NCBI RefSeq assembly: GCF_000069185.1
Contig: NC_010397.1
Span: 1,550,001-1,614,000 of the forward strand
DNA from: Mycobacteroides abscessus ATCC 19977
GTDB taxonomy: Bacteria; Actinomycetota; Actinomycetes; Mycobacteriales; Mycobacteriaceae
DNA length: 64,000 nucleotides
Reading direction: 5' to 3'
Shown: positions 28,188 to 37,053 of the stretch, in pieces
How the letters are laid out: each line of letters starts with the position of its first letter
How positions within the stretch are numbered: position 1 is the stretch's first letter
Translations under genes and position numbers: made by a program
Notes under the pieces: generated by a model
The model's input: the letters and a program-made list of their open reading frames with translations, nothing else
The model's database searches: none
What the model was told of the DNA's origin: nothing

Positions 28188-31100
28188 TTGAGTGCCGTGA
28201 ACCGTGATGTGACCGAGGCGGCGAGCGTGCTGGCATGCCGTGATCTGACTCATTCCAGCGAACCCCAGGCTGCACCTGTCCCCGAGGCTCCGTCCACCGG
28301 CGATACCGCACGCCGGGTCGCGGCTGTTTTCGCTGGGGCGGTGTTGGTGGTGGCGGCGGTCACTGGTCTGCACGGCCTGTATCGGGCAGGTGGCGATGTC
28401 GTCGCGTGGAGTGTGTGGGTCGTGGAACTGCTGGCGGGGATGACAGCGCTCGGTGGCGGAATCAAGCTCATCGCGTGGGGTATCAAGCCCGCGATCACGG
28501 CAGTGTCTGTTGCCGGTAAGCACCGGTTGGCTGAGCCGGTGCAGGCCGTGATTGCTGCTGTTGCGGTGATCGCCGGGGCGCTGGGTATGTGGTGGACGCT
28601 GCGTGGCGGCTATGCCGAGTGGTGGCAACACCTTTCAGGCGAAACCAGCTGGACACTGCTGCTCGGTATCGGACAGATGCTGATGGCCGTCCTTGCCGGA
28701 GCGGCCCTGTTCACAGGCGGTAAGTACCTCACCGGCCTGGCCACAGAGGTTTTGACCGATGCCGGGATGCTCGGGGCACGCGACCGCACTCCCGGTAGCG
28801 AAGGGGCTGGCGCGCACCGTAACCAGTCCCGCACGGACCGGGACGAGTCGGTGTGGCATCCGGGTCTGGTGGCCGCACTGATCGGTGGCGGTTTGGGGTT
28901 GGTACTGCTGACCGCCGGGATCACGCCCCGGCTGTATGTGTGGATTACCGGTCCGGATGTGTTGCCTGCTGTCGCTGCGATTGTCGCGGTGTTGGTTTGG
29001 GGTGTGGGGGCCAATCTGGGGTGGTGGAAAGGTCTTGCGGGTCTGTGGCAGTGGGCTACTGATGCTTCGCATAAGGCGGCCGCGACGTCGGGGGTTGTTG
29101 CGTTGTTGATGTTCTCGGCGGGTGGATTGGGTTTGGGCTGGTTTACTCCGGCCACGGTGCCCCAAGCGCATGCGCAGTGTCCGCCGGATTGTGGGGGTGG
29201 TTCGAACGGGTCTGGTTCGTATGGGCCGGATGCTTCGCAGTTTCAGCCGCCGCAGATGCCCGGTCAGATGCCGGATTATCAGGGTGGGATCAATCAGCCG
29301 GCGCTGGACCAAAACAGCTCGATCTCGATCTACAACACGCAGGCTCCGTCGGTCAGTAATAACGGGGTTCAGGGGTCTAGTGGGCAGCAGGGACCACAGC
29401 AGAGCTGGGATCAGCCCGCGCATGGCACTCAAATCCCGGATTATCAAAATGCCGCCCCGTATACGCAGGGACCGGGCAGGCCGAATCCGGATTTCAATCC
29501 GGGATCGCAAGGCGGGCAAGCCAACCCTGGATCTGATGCGGGATCGCAAGGTGGGCAGCCGAATCAGGGCGCACAGCAGCCTGTGCAACAACCGCAACAG
29601 GCATCGCAACAACCGACGCAACAAGATGCTGGGCAGCAGCCCAACCAATCGCCGGATCAGTCCTCCGATCAGCAGAAGATCGACGATCTGACGCGTCAGC
29701 TGCAGGAGAAGCAGCAGCAGTCCAGTCAGGATCGTCAACGCATTGATGATCTGACCAAACAGCTGCAGCAGCAGGGTCAGCAGAGGCAGAACGGCAATCA
29801 GAAGCTGCCGAAAGCCCCGTCCAAGGACAAAAAGCAGGACGACAAGGACCAGCAAGATCGCGACGATCAGTCCGGTGATAATGATCTGTCCGCGCTGTTG
29901 CTCGGTGCGGCCTCCACGCGGCGCCGCAAGCAGGACGAGCAAGACTCGTCTGACCAACAACAGCCGCAAGGCCCCGATACCCAGGCGCTGGCTCAAGATG
30001 GTGCGCAGCTGGGTCAGTCGCTGCCCGGTGATATCGCCAATACCGTCTCTGACAGTGTGAATTTGGGGCAGTCGGCGGGGTCGGCGGCACAAAACTTCGG
30101 CTCGGCTGCCCAGGCGGGGGCGTCGCTGGCTTCTAGCGCTCAGTCGGGTGCGGTCAACCCGATGGACGCTGTTGCGTTGGTACAAGGGGTTTCTGGAGGG
30201 ATCAGCGACACCGCTGACGCGGTGGGCTCGGGTGCCTCGATTGCCTCCACCTGGCTCAATAACGCCGGGCAGGGCGCACAACTGGCCGCCGATGCCAACC
30301 CGCAGCTCAAGGCCGAGGCCGAGCAGGCGCAGCAGCTCACCCAGGCCGGTGGTCAGGTCGCCGACCTGACCGGCAAGGTCGCAGGCGGTGTCTCCCAGGT
30401 CTCCGGGATGGTCAACACCGCATCCAGCCTGGGCACATCCGGTATGCCCGACACCTCGGATGTGGGGGATGCCACCGATGCACTCTCGGGGACTGCGACC
30501 GCTGTCAACGGGCCCGGCGATGTCCCCAAACCCACGCCTCCCACGCCCTCGCAGCCCTCTTCTGCCAGTCAGTTACTGGGCAACATGGTCGGTGGGCCCC
30601 AGCAGCCGACCCAACCTGCCGCGCCGGGTAATCCCAATGCGGGGAGCCTGCAAGGAATTCTCCAGCCGTCACCTTCAGCAGATGCCGTGCAGAAGCAACT
30701 CGATCTGGTCAACCAAGCCCAGGACCGCGTCAAGCAGGCCCAGTCCGTGGTGGATCAATCTGCGGCGCAGGTCTATATGTCGCCCCAGAATGCTCCCGGC
30801 CCCGATGATGTGAAGCGGCAGGGCCAAGCACTGTTCGATGCCCGCCGTGAACTCACCGACCAGACCCTTGCGCTCACGGAAATGAATCAGCGACTGATCG
30901 ATAACGGTCAACCGCCGATTCAGATACCGCTGCTTCCCGACAATGTGTCTCGGCAAGCCTTCCCGCCGGAACCGTCTAAGGCTCAGGAGTTTTCGGGCGC
31001 ATGGTCTGAATTCAGCAAGAGCACCTACGGGATCGTCCCTGATATTCCTACGGACATTCGCACGGCGACCAACTTTGACCAAGCATCAGGTGCCGATAAG

Positions 31101-31691
31101 GCTGCTCTCGCACTGGACGGTATGGCTATCGTGCCCGGCCTCGGCGCGATAGGACGCGGACTTAAAGGCATCGAAGGCATCCGAGGCGGCGAGGCCGCCA
31201 TCCGCGCTGCGGACGACATACCTCTGCCGTCCAAACCCGTCGGCACGTCGGTCGTAACCGACATCACAAAACAGGGCGGACAAGCCGTCTACCAGGGGCT
31301 CGACAACCTCGGACGACCCACTGGCATCACCGCACGCATCACCCCAGACATGATCGGCACCGGCGCTAAAGCGGGCAAAGCGAAACCACCTGGGTGGGTG
31401 GATAACAGTGGCTTCGCTCGGGGGCACTTGTTTGCAAGACAGCTGGGCGGAGGAAAAGAATCCGAGAACATCGTCACGTTAATCCAGCGTCCGGTGAATG
31501 CGCCTGTAATGAGTGGATTTGAGGGTGCGGTACGCACGGCGGTCGAAGGCACTAAGGATGTGCCGGGTCAAATAGTGAACTATACGGTGACGCCGCTATA
31601 CAAGGGCAGCGAGTTAATGCCCGCAGCCGTACAAATCATCGCTAAAGGCGAAGACGGATTTAATCTTGCCGTCACCATATTGAACAGGTAG
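28188..31691 (+). CDS. membrane-anchored polymorphic toxin with DNA/RNA non-specific endonuclease tip
   Basis: A 1,167-residue modular protein. About seven membrane helices fill residues 40-325. Next come a Gly/Gln/Pro-rich region with PDYQ repeats (about 330-470), a Gln-rich charged segment (to about 610), an Ala/Ser/Gly helical region (to about 770), a Pro-rich linker and a helical segment. A short pre-toxin-like stretch (MAIVPGLGAIGRG) precedes the C-terminal domain (about 1020-1167), which carries GFARGHLFARQLGG with His1080 and ENIVTLIQRPVNAPVM, the core of Endonuclea_NS_2 nucleases. TTG 28188 was chosen for its GGGAGG site; TTG 28134 and GTG 28197 are alternatives. The SUKH gene follows 43 nt later. 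The delivery route is unknown. Confidence 0.8.
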   Translation: MSAVNRDVTEAASVLACRDLTHSSEPQAAPVPEAPSTGDTARRVAAVFAGAVLVVAAVTGLHGLYRAGGDVVAWSVWVVELLAGMTALGGGIKLIAWGIKPAITAVSVAGKHRLAEPVQAVIAAVAVIAGALGMWWTLRGGYAEWWQHLSGETSWTLLLGIGQMLMAVLAGAALFTGGKYLTGLATEVLTDAGMLGARDRTPGSEGAGAHRNQSRTDRDESVWHPGLVAALIGGGLGLVLLTAGITPRLYVWITGPDVLPAVAAIVAVLVWGVGANLGWWKGLAGLWQWATDASHKAAATSGVVALLMFSAGGLGLGWFTPATVPQAHAQCPPDCGGGSNGSGSYGPDASQFQPPQMPGQMPDYQGGINQPALDQNSSISIYNTQAPSVSNNGVQGSSGQQGPQQSWDQPAHGTQIPDYQNAAPYTQGPGRPNPDFNPGSQGGQANPGSDAGSQGGQPNQGAQQPVQQPQQASQQPTQQDAGQQPNQSPDQSSDQQKIDDLTRQLQEKQQQSSQDRQRIDDLTKQLQQQGQQRQNGNQKLPKAPSKDKKQDDKDQQDRDDQSGDNDLSALLLGAASTRRRKQDEQDSSDQQQPQGPDTQALAQDGAQLGQSLPGDIANTVSDSVNLGQSAGSAAQNFGSAAQAGASLASSAQSGAVNPMDAVALVQGVSGGISDTADAVGSGASIASTWLNNAGQGAQLAADANPQLKAEAEQAQQLTQAGGQVADLTGKVAGGVSQVSGMVNTASSLGTSGMPDTSDVGDATDALSGTATAVNGPGDVPKPTPPTPSQPSSASQLLGNMVGGPQQPTQPAAPGNPNAGSLQGILQPSPSADAVQKQLDLVNQAQDRVKQAQSVVDQSAAQVYMSPQNAPGPDDVKRQGQALFDARRELTDQTLALTEMNQRLIDNGQPPIQIPLLPDNVSRQAFPPEPSKAQEFSGAWSEFSKSTYGIVPDIPTDIRTATNFDQASGADKAALALDGMAIVPGLGAIGRGLKGIEGIRGGEAAIRAADDIPLPSKPVGTSVVTDITKQGGQAVYQGLDNLGRPTGITARITPDMIGTGAKAGKAKPPGWVDNSGFARGHLFARQLGGGKESENIVTLIQRPVNAPVMSGFEGAVRTAVEGTKDVPGQIVNYTVTPLYKGSELMPAAVQIIAKGEDGFNLAVTILNR

Positions 31692-31734
31692 CCTGGAGAA
31701 TGCACACGTCCGCTCCGATGGAGGAATATTCCGG

Positions 31735-32280
31735 ATGGCCTTGATAGAAGATTTGACCGCCCTAGTTGCACCTCCACACGCTGCTAGCCGTGTGGCTAGG
31801 GATTGGGAGGCTATCGATGCTCATTTGGGGTTCGTAACGCCGCCTGACTATCGTGAGATCGTTGAAACGTATGGTTCCGGCAAGTTCGATGATTTCCTCA
31901 TGGTGCTTATGCCCCAAGATGGCAATATCCACCTTGACCTTGGTTCGCAAATTTCAGGATGGCGCGATGCTCTTAGGATGTCCCTAGACAGCGAGAAGTT
32001 GCTAGGCGTACCACCTGCGGTGGTGCCTTATCCAATTGAATCGCTTACTGCTTGTGCGTATACAGATAATGGTGATGTCGTCTACTGGTTAACGAACGAA
32101 TCGGCAGATTCGAATAAATGGCCGGTTGTTATCCAGGCTACGCGAGATAACGAGTGGGATAAATTTGATGGATCGTTGCTTGAATTCCTAGTCTCGGTTT
32201 TCGGTAGAACGTATGTCTGCCCCATTTTTTCAGATGATTTCCCAGAACAAGATGGCAGCTATTTCACGCCGTCAGCCTAA
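31735..32280 (+). CDS. SMI1/KNR4 (SUKH) family immunity protein
   Basis: A 181-residue soluble protein. The segment LGFVTPPDYREIVETYGSG is the SUKH N-terminal signature, and the C-terminus has LLEFLVSVFG as in the family. SUKH proteins are the commonest immunity proteins to nuclease-type polymorphic toxins. The ATG has GGAGG about 10 nt upstream. It sits 43 nt after the toxin gene on the same strand. Its base composition is visibly AT-richer than every core gene here, with codons such as AAT, GAT and TTA, which supports transfer from outside. Confidence 0.88.
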   Translation: MALIEDLTALVAPPHAASRVARDWEAIDAHLGFVTPPDYREIVETYGSGKFDDFLMVLMPQDGNIHLDLGSQISGWRDALRMSLDSEKLLGVPPAVVPYPIESLTACAYTDNGDVVYWLTNESADSNKWPVVIQATRDNEWDKFDGSLLEFLVSVFGRTYVCPIFSDDFPEQDGSYFTPSA

Positions 32281-32494
32281 GCCCGCGTTTGTGCCTGCGA
32301 TGTGGTTTATCCCGAGGCCAGCGTGGCTACGCGGGCATTACATGCGCGGTTGTTCGGCCCCCAGTCCGCGTAGCTGTGTGTCTGTTTCGGTGAGCGCGTC
32401 GTGCACGTACCCGTAGGAATGGCCGTGTGCGGCAGCTGGGGGGCGGATGCTGCGCCAGCTTCATGGGCGGCTTTCAGCGAGAAATATCCTTCTA
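32281..32494 (-). other. island right flank with a possible gene remnant
   Basis: No intact gene. On the minus strand a short frame ends in HGHSYGYVHDALTETD followed by about 14 more residues and TAA at about 32340. It is cut off upstream by a TGA and a likely frameshift, so it may be the tail of a decayed island gene. Identity is unknown. Confidence 0.35.
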
Positions 32495-32498
32495 CCAG

Positions 32499-32572
32499 CG
32501 CCCCCGGCAGGAATCGAACCTGCGACCTAGGGATTAGAAGGCCCTTGCTCTATCCAACTGAGCTACGGAGGC
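32499..32572 (-). tRNA. tRNA-Arg (TCT)
   Basis: A 74-nt tRNA on the minus strand with acceptor GCCTCCG/CGGGGGC and anticodon TCT within CCTTCTAAT. CCA is not encoded. Its 3' end faces the toxin island, and a degenerate copy of that end lies at 27781-27818, the usual arrangement for an element integrated at a tRNA gene. Confidence 0.95.
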
Positions 32573-32645
32573 ATGCGGCGCTAGCCGGACGGGAGTCTAT
32601 CGAACCGGTGGCGGTGTGGATCGCATCTCGCCATACCCTTGACTG

Positions 32646-34655
32646 GTGACCACAGCTCCCACCGCCCGGAAGACCGATTCGCCGATCTGGACAATCGTCG
32701 TCGGTCTCGCGGTACTGGCGGGCCTGGTCGCTGCCACCATCGGCGCGTTGTCTCTCGCGGAAGCCCTGCTCGCGACCGGTCTGCCCAACCCTGGCCCCGT
32801 AACCTCCTATGGTCTGCCGTTCGTGCGCGCGGCCGCGGAAATCGCCGCCGTAGTTGCCGTCGGCGCGTTTCTGCTGGCGGCTTTTTTCGTGCCGCCACAG
32901 ACCAGCGGGGTGCTCGACGTGGACGGATATCGCGCGCTGCGCCTCGGCACGGCCGCCGCGACGGTACTCGCGGTGCTCTCCGCCGTCATGGTGCCGCTGT
33001 CAGTGTCCGACGTGTCCGGTCAGCCGCTCAGCGATTTCGGTCCGGGAGAGCTGTGGACATTGGCAAGTGAGATCGAAACGGTGAATGCCTGGCGCTGGAT
33101 GGCCTTCATCGCCGCCGGCGTCGCGATCACCAGCCGTGTGGTGCTGCGCTGGTCGTGGACCCCGCTGCTGGTACTCGGATCGGTGGCCACGCTGATGCCG
33201 CTGGCCCTCGTGGGGCATTCGGCCACCGGTGGCGCTCACGACCTGGGCACCAACAGCCTCATCATCCATTTGGTGTCGGCGGCACTATGGGCGGGCGGGC
33301 TGGTTTCGCTGCTCATCCACGCGCTGCGCGGCGGCGGGCACCTCGATGTGGCGGCGCGCCGATTCTCCATGCTGGCGCTGTGGTGTTACGTCGCCATCGG
33401 CCTTAGCGGAATCATCAACGCCCTGATCCGGGTGCAGCTTTCAGACCTGTTTACCACCCGCTACGGCTGGCTGCTGATGGGCAAGGCCACGGCGCTGCTG
33501 CTCTTAGGCGTGCTGGGGTATCTGCAACGGCGTTCGGCGATAACGGCACTGGATGAGGACCCCGAGAACCGGCAGCCACTGATTCGGCTGGCCGGAGTGG
33601 AAGCCATCATCTTCGCGGTCACCTTCGGCATCGCCGTCGGGTTGGGGCGCACCCCGCCTCCGCCGCCGGTCAACCTCAATCCATCCCCGGTCGAGGTTGC
33701 CATCGGATACAACCTCGATGGTCCGCCGACGCCGGGCCGGCTGATGTTCGATTGGCGCTTCGACCTCATCTTCGGAACGGCCGCCATCGTTTTCGCTATC
33801 GCGTATGTCGTGGGTGTGCGTCGCCTCAAGCAACGTGGTGACGAATGGCCCATCGGGCGCACCATTTCGTGGCTATTCGGCTGCGGCTTCTTGCTGATCG
33901 CCACCTCATCGGGTGTCGGCCGGTACATGCCCGCCATGTTCAGCATGCACATGGTCGCGCACATGATGCTCTCGATGTTGGTGCCGGTGCTGCTGGTACT
34001 GGGTGGTCCCGTCACGCTGCTGCTGCGGGTGCTGCCCGCGGCAGGCAAGAGTGATCCGCCCGGACTGCGCGAGTGGGTCCAATTGGCGTTGCACAGTAAG
34101 TTCTCTCGCTTCTTGACCCATCCGTTGGTGGCGACCTCGTTGTTCATCGGCGGGTTCTACGGCCTCTACCTCAGCGGGCTGTATGACGCCGCCGTCGACG
34201 TGCACGCGGCGCACCTGGCGATGAATCTGCACTTCCTGCTCAGCGGCTACCTGTTCTATTGGGTGGTCATCGGCATCGACCCGTCGCCGCGCCGTCTGCC
34301 CCCGGTCGCGAAGCTGGGCATCGTGCTGGTCTCGCTGCCGCTGCATGCCTTTTTCGGGGTCATCCTGATGGGCACGAAATCGATTCTCGGCGAGAAGTTT
34401 TACAGCAACCTGGCATTGCCATGGAGGATCGACCTGGCCGCCGACCAGCACATGGGGGGCGCCATCACCTGGGCAACGGGCGAGCTGCCATTGATGGTGG
34501 TGATGATCGCCCTGGTGGTCCAGTGGTCACGCTCGGATGAGCGCCTGGCCCGCCGCCAGGATCGCGCCGCCGACCGCGATGACGACGCGGACCTGGCCGC
34601 CTACAACGCCATGCTCGCGAAAATGGCCCAGCACAACGAGAAAACGCGCGGTTAG
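32646..34655 (+). CDS. CopD/CtaG fusion membrane protein
   Basis: A 669-residue integral membrane protein equivalent to Rv0102. The N-terminal half (about residues 15-320) has the helices and conserved His of CopD copper-resistance proteins. The C-terminal half has the caa3 oxidase assembly CtaG pattern (FSMHMVAHMMLSMLVPVLLV, then HAAHLAMNLHFLLSGYLFYW). The conserved His clusters in the helices could handle copper or haem. GTG 32646 follows TACCCT by 6 nt, a leaderless start. It overlaps the allophanate hydrolase gene tail to tail by 4 nt. Confidence 0.85.
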   Translation: MTTAPTARKTDSPIWTIVVGLAVLAGLVAATIGALSLAEALLATGLPNPGPVTSYGLPFVRAAAEIAAVVAVGAFLLAAFFVPPQTSGVLDVDGYRALRLGTAAATVLAVLSAVMVPLSVSDVSGQPLSDFGPGELWTLASEIETVNAWRWMAFIAAGVAITSRVVLRWSWTPLLVLGSVATLMPLALVGHSATGGAHDLGTNSLIIHLVSAALWAGGLVSLLIHALRGGGHLDVAARRFSMLALWCYVAIGLSGIINALIRVQLSDLFTTRYGWLLMGKATALLLLGVLGYLQRRSAITALDEDPENRQPLIRLAGVEAIIFAVTFGIAVGLGRTPPPPPVNLNPSPVEVAIGYNLDGPPTPGRLMFDWRFDLIFGTAAIVFAIAYVVGVRRLKQRGDEWPIGRTISWLFGCGFLLIATSSGVGRYMPAMFSMHMVAHMMLSMLVPVLLVLGGPVTLLLRVLPAAGKSDPPGLREWVQLALHSKFSRFLTHPLVATSLFIGGFYGLYLSGLYDAAVDVHAAHLAMNLHFLLSGYLFYWVVIGIDPSPRRLPPVAKLGIVLVSLPLHAFFGVILMGTKSILGEKFYSNLALPWRIDLAADQHMGGAITWATGELPLMVVMIALVVQWSRSDERLARRQDRAADRDDDADLAAYNAMLAKMAQHNEKTRG

Positions 34656-36262
34656 ACCGCTCCGGCCGCGATGGCTGCTGGCCAGCTGCCGTGCTCGCTG
34701 ATGTCGACGCCGGCCTGTGCGGCGGCACCGTCGCATCCAAAGCCGGTGCGCCACAAGCCGTCATCACATTCGACCTTGCCCAGCAGCATCGGTTCAGGCA
34801 GCTGCGCGAGGAAGGTGCCCAGCGCGGCGGGGGAGAGGCGCCAGACCTCGCCGCCGATGCTCACGCCGTTCTCCTCGGAGCGGGTAAGGCCCGGTTTGGG
34901 TGGCGTGGTGCGCAGCGCCGACATCCGGTACTTCGTCGCGGTGCGGATCGGGCCGACCCACCGTGCGCCCAGGTCGGTGAGTTGAAACTCCAGCGGGCCG
35001 CCTTTGAGATGTGCGCCGAACACCGCAAGTTCATGGGACAGCGTGATCGCGGCAGGCCAAACATCTTGTCCCGCAGGTGCTCCGGTAGCGAGCGCGGCGA
35101 TGTCGAAGGCGACCGCATCATCGAATGCCCGCGCGATAACCGTCACGCCAAACTGGGCGTCGCCCGCGGTTCCGGCGGGCACCGACACCGCGCACAGATC
35201 GAACAGGTTGCAGAAGTTGGTGTAGGTCCCCATGGTCGCGTTGACGCCGATGGGGTTGGCATTCACCTGCTCGATCGTGGGATGTAGCGGTGCTGTCGGC
35301 ACCAGTAATGCATCCGCACCCGCCAGCGAGGTCATGGCCTGCTCGCGTAGGCGCTGCACCTCGGCGCGGTCGTGGACCAGGCGATGCGCCGGGATATCGC
35401 GTGCACCGGAAATGATCTGTGCAACAGTGGGATCCAGCGATGCCTCGGGGTGGGCGTCGATGAACTCGCCCACCGCGGCATAACGCTCGCTGACCAGCGC
35501 GCCCTCGTACAGCAGCTTCGCGGCAGCCAGGAACGGGGTGAGATCGATCTCGATGATGGTCGCGCCGGCGGCGCGCAGATCGTCGACGGCTCCGCGAAAC
35601 GCGTTACACCACACCTCGTCCAGGGCGGGCAGCTCGCGCGGGACGGCGATCGTGGGTTGCGGCGGAGCGGCCAGCCGGGTGTTGGCGGGCCAAAGCCGGG
35701 GCCCCGCCGCCGCGCCCATCGCGGCCATCGCCGCGTTGGCGGTGGTTAGGGAGGGGGCGAAAATGGTTACACAATCGTAGGATTCGCATGCCGGAACCAC
35801 GCCTTCGGTCGAGATGACGCCGACTGTTGGTTTGATGCCGACAATGCCCTGCAGCCCCGCCGGCACGCGGCCGGAACCGGCGGTGTCGGTGCCGATCGCG
35901 ATATCGGCCTGTCCGGTGGCGACGGCCACGGCGGATCCCGAACTGGAACCGCCGCTGATGTACTCGGGACGGCGGGAGTCCGATACCGCGCCATACGGGG
36001 AGCGCGTGCCCACCAGCCCGGTCGCGAACTGGTCCAGGTTGGTCTTGCCCACCACCACGGCGCCTGCCGCACGCAGCGCCGCGACGGCCGGCGCATCCTG
36101 ATCGGGTACGTATGCGTACTCGGGGCAGGCGGCGGTAGTCGGCACGCCGCCCACGTCCACATTGTCCTTGACCGCCAGCCGTACACCGGCCAACGGCCCT
36201 GATGAGGCCTCCAATTCGGCAGCGATGTCATCCTCGGGGCGGCGCATGATCCAAACCGTCAT
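34652..36262 (-). CDS. allophanate hydrolase (AtzF-type amidase)
   Basis: A 536-residue amidase-signature enzyme with the extra C-terminal AtzF domain (about residues 420-536), which is characteristic of allophanate hydrolase. The Ser-cisSer-Lys triad is visible: Lys32 in AVKDN, the GGSSSGS loop (104-110), and the nucleophile Ser130 in TDTAGSGR. It would split allophanate into ammonia and carbon dioxide. No urea carboxylase or cyanuric-acid pathway gene is adjacent. ATG 36262 was chosen, with a TACCTT hexamer just upstream. Confidence 0.8.
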   Translation of the reverse strand: MTVWIMRRPEDDIAAELEASSGPLAGVRLAVKDNVDVGGVPTTAACPEYAYVPDQDAPAVAALRAAGAVVVGKTNLDQFATGLVGTRSPYGAVSDSRRPEYISGGSSSGSAVAVATGQADIAIGTDTAGSGRVPAGLQGIVGIKPTVGVISTEGVVPACESYDCVTIFAPSLTTANAAMAAMGAAAGPRLWPANTRLAAPPQPTIAVPRELPALDEVWCNAFRGAVDDLRAAGATIIEIDLTPFLAAAKLLYEGALVSERYAAVGEFIDAHPEASLDPTVAQIISGARDIPAHRLVHDRAEVQRLREQAMTSLAGADALLVPTAPLHPTIEQVNANPIGVNATMGTYTNFCNLFDLCAVSVPAGTAGDAQFGVTVIARAFDDAVAFDIAALATGAPAGQDVWPAAITLSHELAVFGAHLKGGPLEFQLTDLGARWVGPIRTATKYRMSALRTTPPKPGLTRSEENGVSIGGEVWRLSPAALGTFLAQLPEPMLLGKVECDDGLWRTGFGCDGAAAQAGVDISEHGSWPAAIAAGAV

Positions 36263-36454
36263 GTCAAGCAAGGTACGGGTGCCCTGACCCATCGGCCACT
36301 TATCCCCAATCCAATGTTCATCCACAACCACCGTCCGGACGTGCCCACGTCTGTCGGCGGGTGTCGGTGTCGCCGGGGTTACTGGAGTCACCAAGAGCAC
36401 CCGCCAGTGGTGCGGAGACAGAGATACAGAGACAGGTAAGAAAGGGCACGGACC

Positions 36455-36937
36455 ATGTTTGAAACTCCAGTGACTGTGATCGGTTCCATCGTCGGGGACC
36501 TCAAGCGGCGCCAGGTCGGATCCGACGAGATGATCAAATTCCGCGTCGCCAGCAACGCGCGCCGACGGCGCGAGGACGGCAGTTGGGTGAATTCGAACTC
36601 CCTCTTCATCAACGTCACGTGCTGGGGCCGACTGGTTACCGGCGTCGGCGCTGCGCTGGGAAAGGGGGCGCCGGTGATCGTGCACGGTCATCTGCACACC
36701 AGCGAGTTCGAAGACAAGGACGGCAACCGTCGTCAGGTGACGGAAATGAAAGCGATCGCGGTGGGGCCGGACCTGTCGCGGACCATCGCCCGGATCGAGA
36801 AGGTCGGGTACACCGGCAAGCCGGACGATGCCGAGGCGGCCGAGCAACCCGATCCCGGTGCCGAGGAATCGGCAGTAGTGCAGCCGGAAGGGGGCGAGAG
36901 CAGCGAAGAGTCGGTGAACCTGCGGTTGAGCGCTTAA
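36455..36937 (+). CDS. single-stranded DNA-binding protein, SsbB-like
   Basis: A 160-residue OB-fold protein equivalent to Rv2478c. It begins MFETPVTVIGSIVGDLKRR and has conserved aromatic residues of the SSB core (INVTCWGRL). An acidic, Gly-poor C-terminal tail replaces the DDDIPF tip of the main SSB, so it is probably the paralogue rather than the replication SSB. It lies just upstream of ettA. Confidence 0.88.
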   Translation: MFETPVTVIGSIVGDLKRRQVGSDEMIKFRVASNARRRREDGSWVNSNSLFINVTCWGRLVTGVGAALGKGAPVIVHGHLHTSEFEDKDGNRRQVTEMKAIAVGPDLSRTIARIEKVGYTGKPDDAEAAEQPDPGAEESAVVQPEGGESSEESVNLRLSA

Positions 36938-36990
36938 CCCAGGGCTGACACCGGCGACTGCGTGGTCGCCTCTCACCTAGGATGGTTCGG

Positions 36991-37018
36991 GCAGCTCAGC
37001 AGAACGGTCGTGAGCTGC
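36991..37018 (+). promoter_or_regulatory. hairpin in the ettA leader
   Basis: An 8-bp inverted repeat GCAGCTCA/TGAGCTGC with a 12-nt loop follows a TAGGAT hexamer (36978-36983) that could be the ettA -10 box. The hairpin would be at the very 5' end of the transcript. Confidence 0.4.
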
Positions 37019-37053
37019 GGCGAAAGAACTTAGAGGAGAGGCGACAGCGCGGC

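Noticed and set aside
28635..30281. Long open frame (548 codons) on the minus strand opposite the Gln-rich part of the toxin gene
   Set aside because: It mirrors CAG/CAA-rich codons, giving Arg/Leu/Ile-rich low-complexity protein with no domain or ribosome site.
28188..31691. PE/PPE-family or ESX substrate identity for the Gln-rich protein
   Set aside because: There is no PE or PPE N-terminal motif or YxxxD/E export signal, and the N-terminus is a multi-helix membrane domain.
36982..37053. N-terminal extension of EttA from an in-frame ATG at 36982
   Set aside because: The extension is Arg/Gln-rich and not found in family members, and AGGAGAG supports the ATG at 37054.
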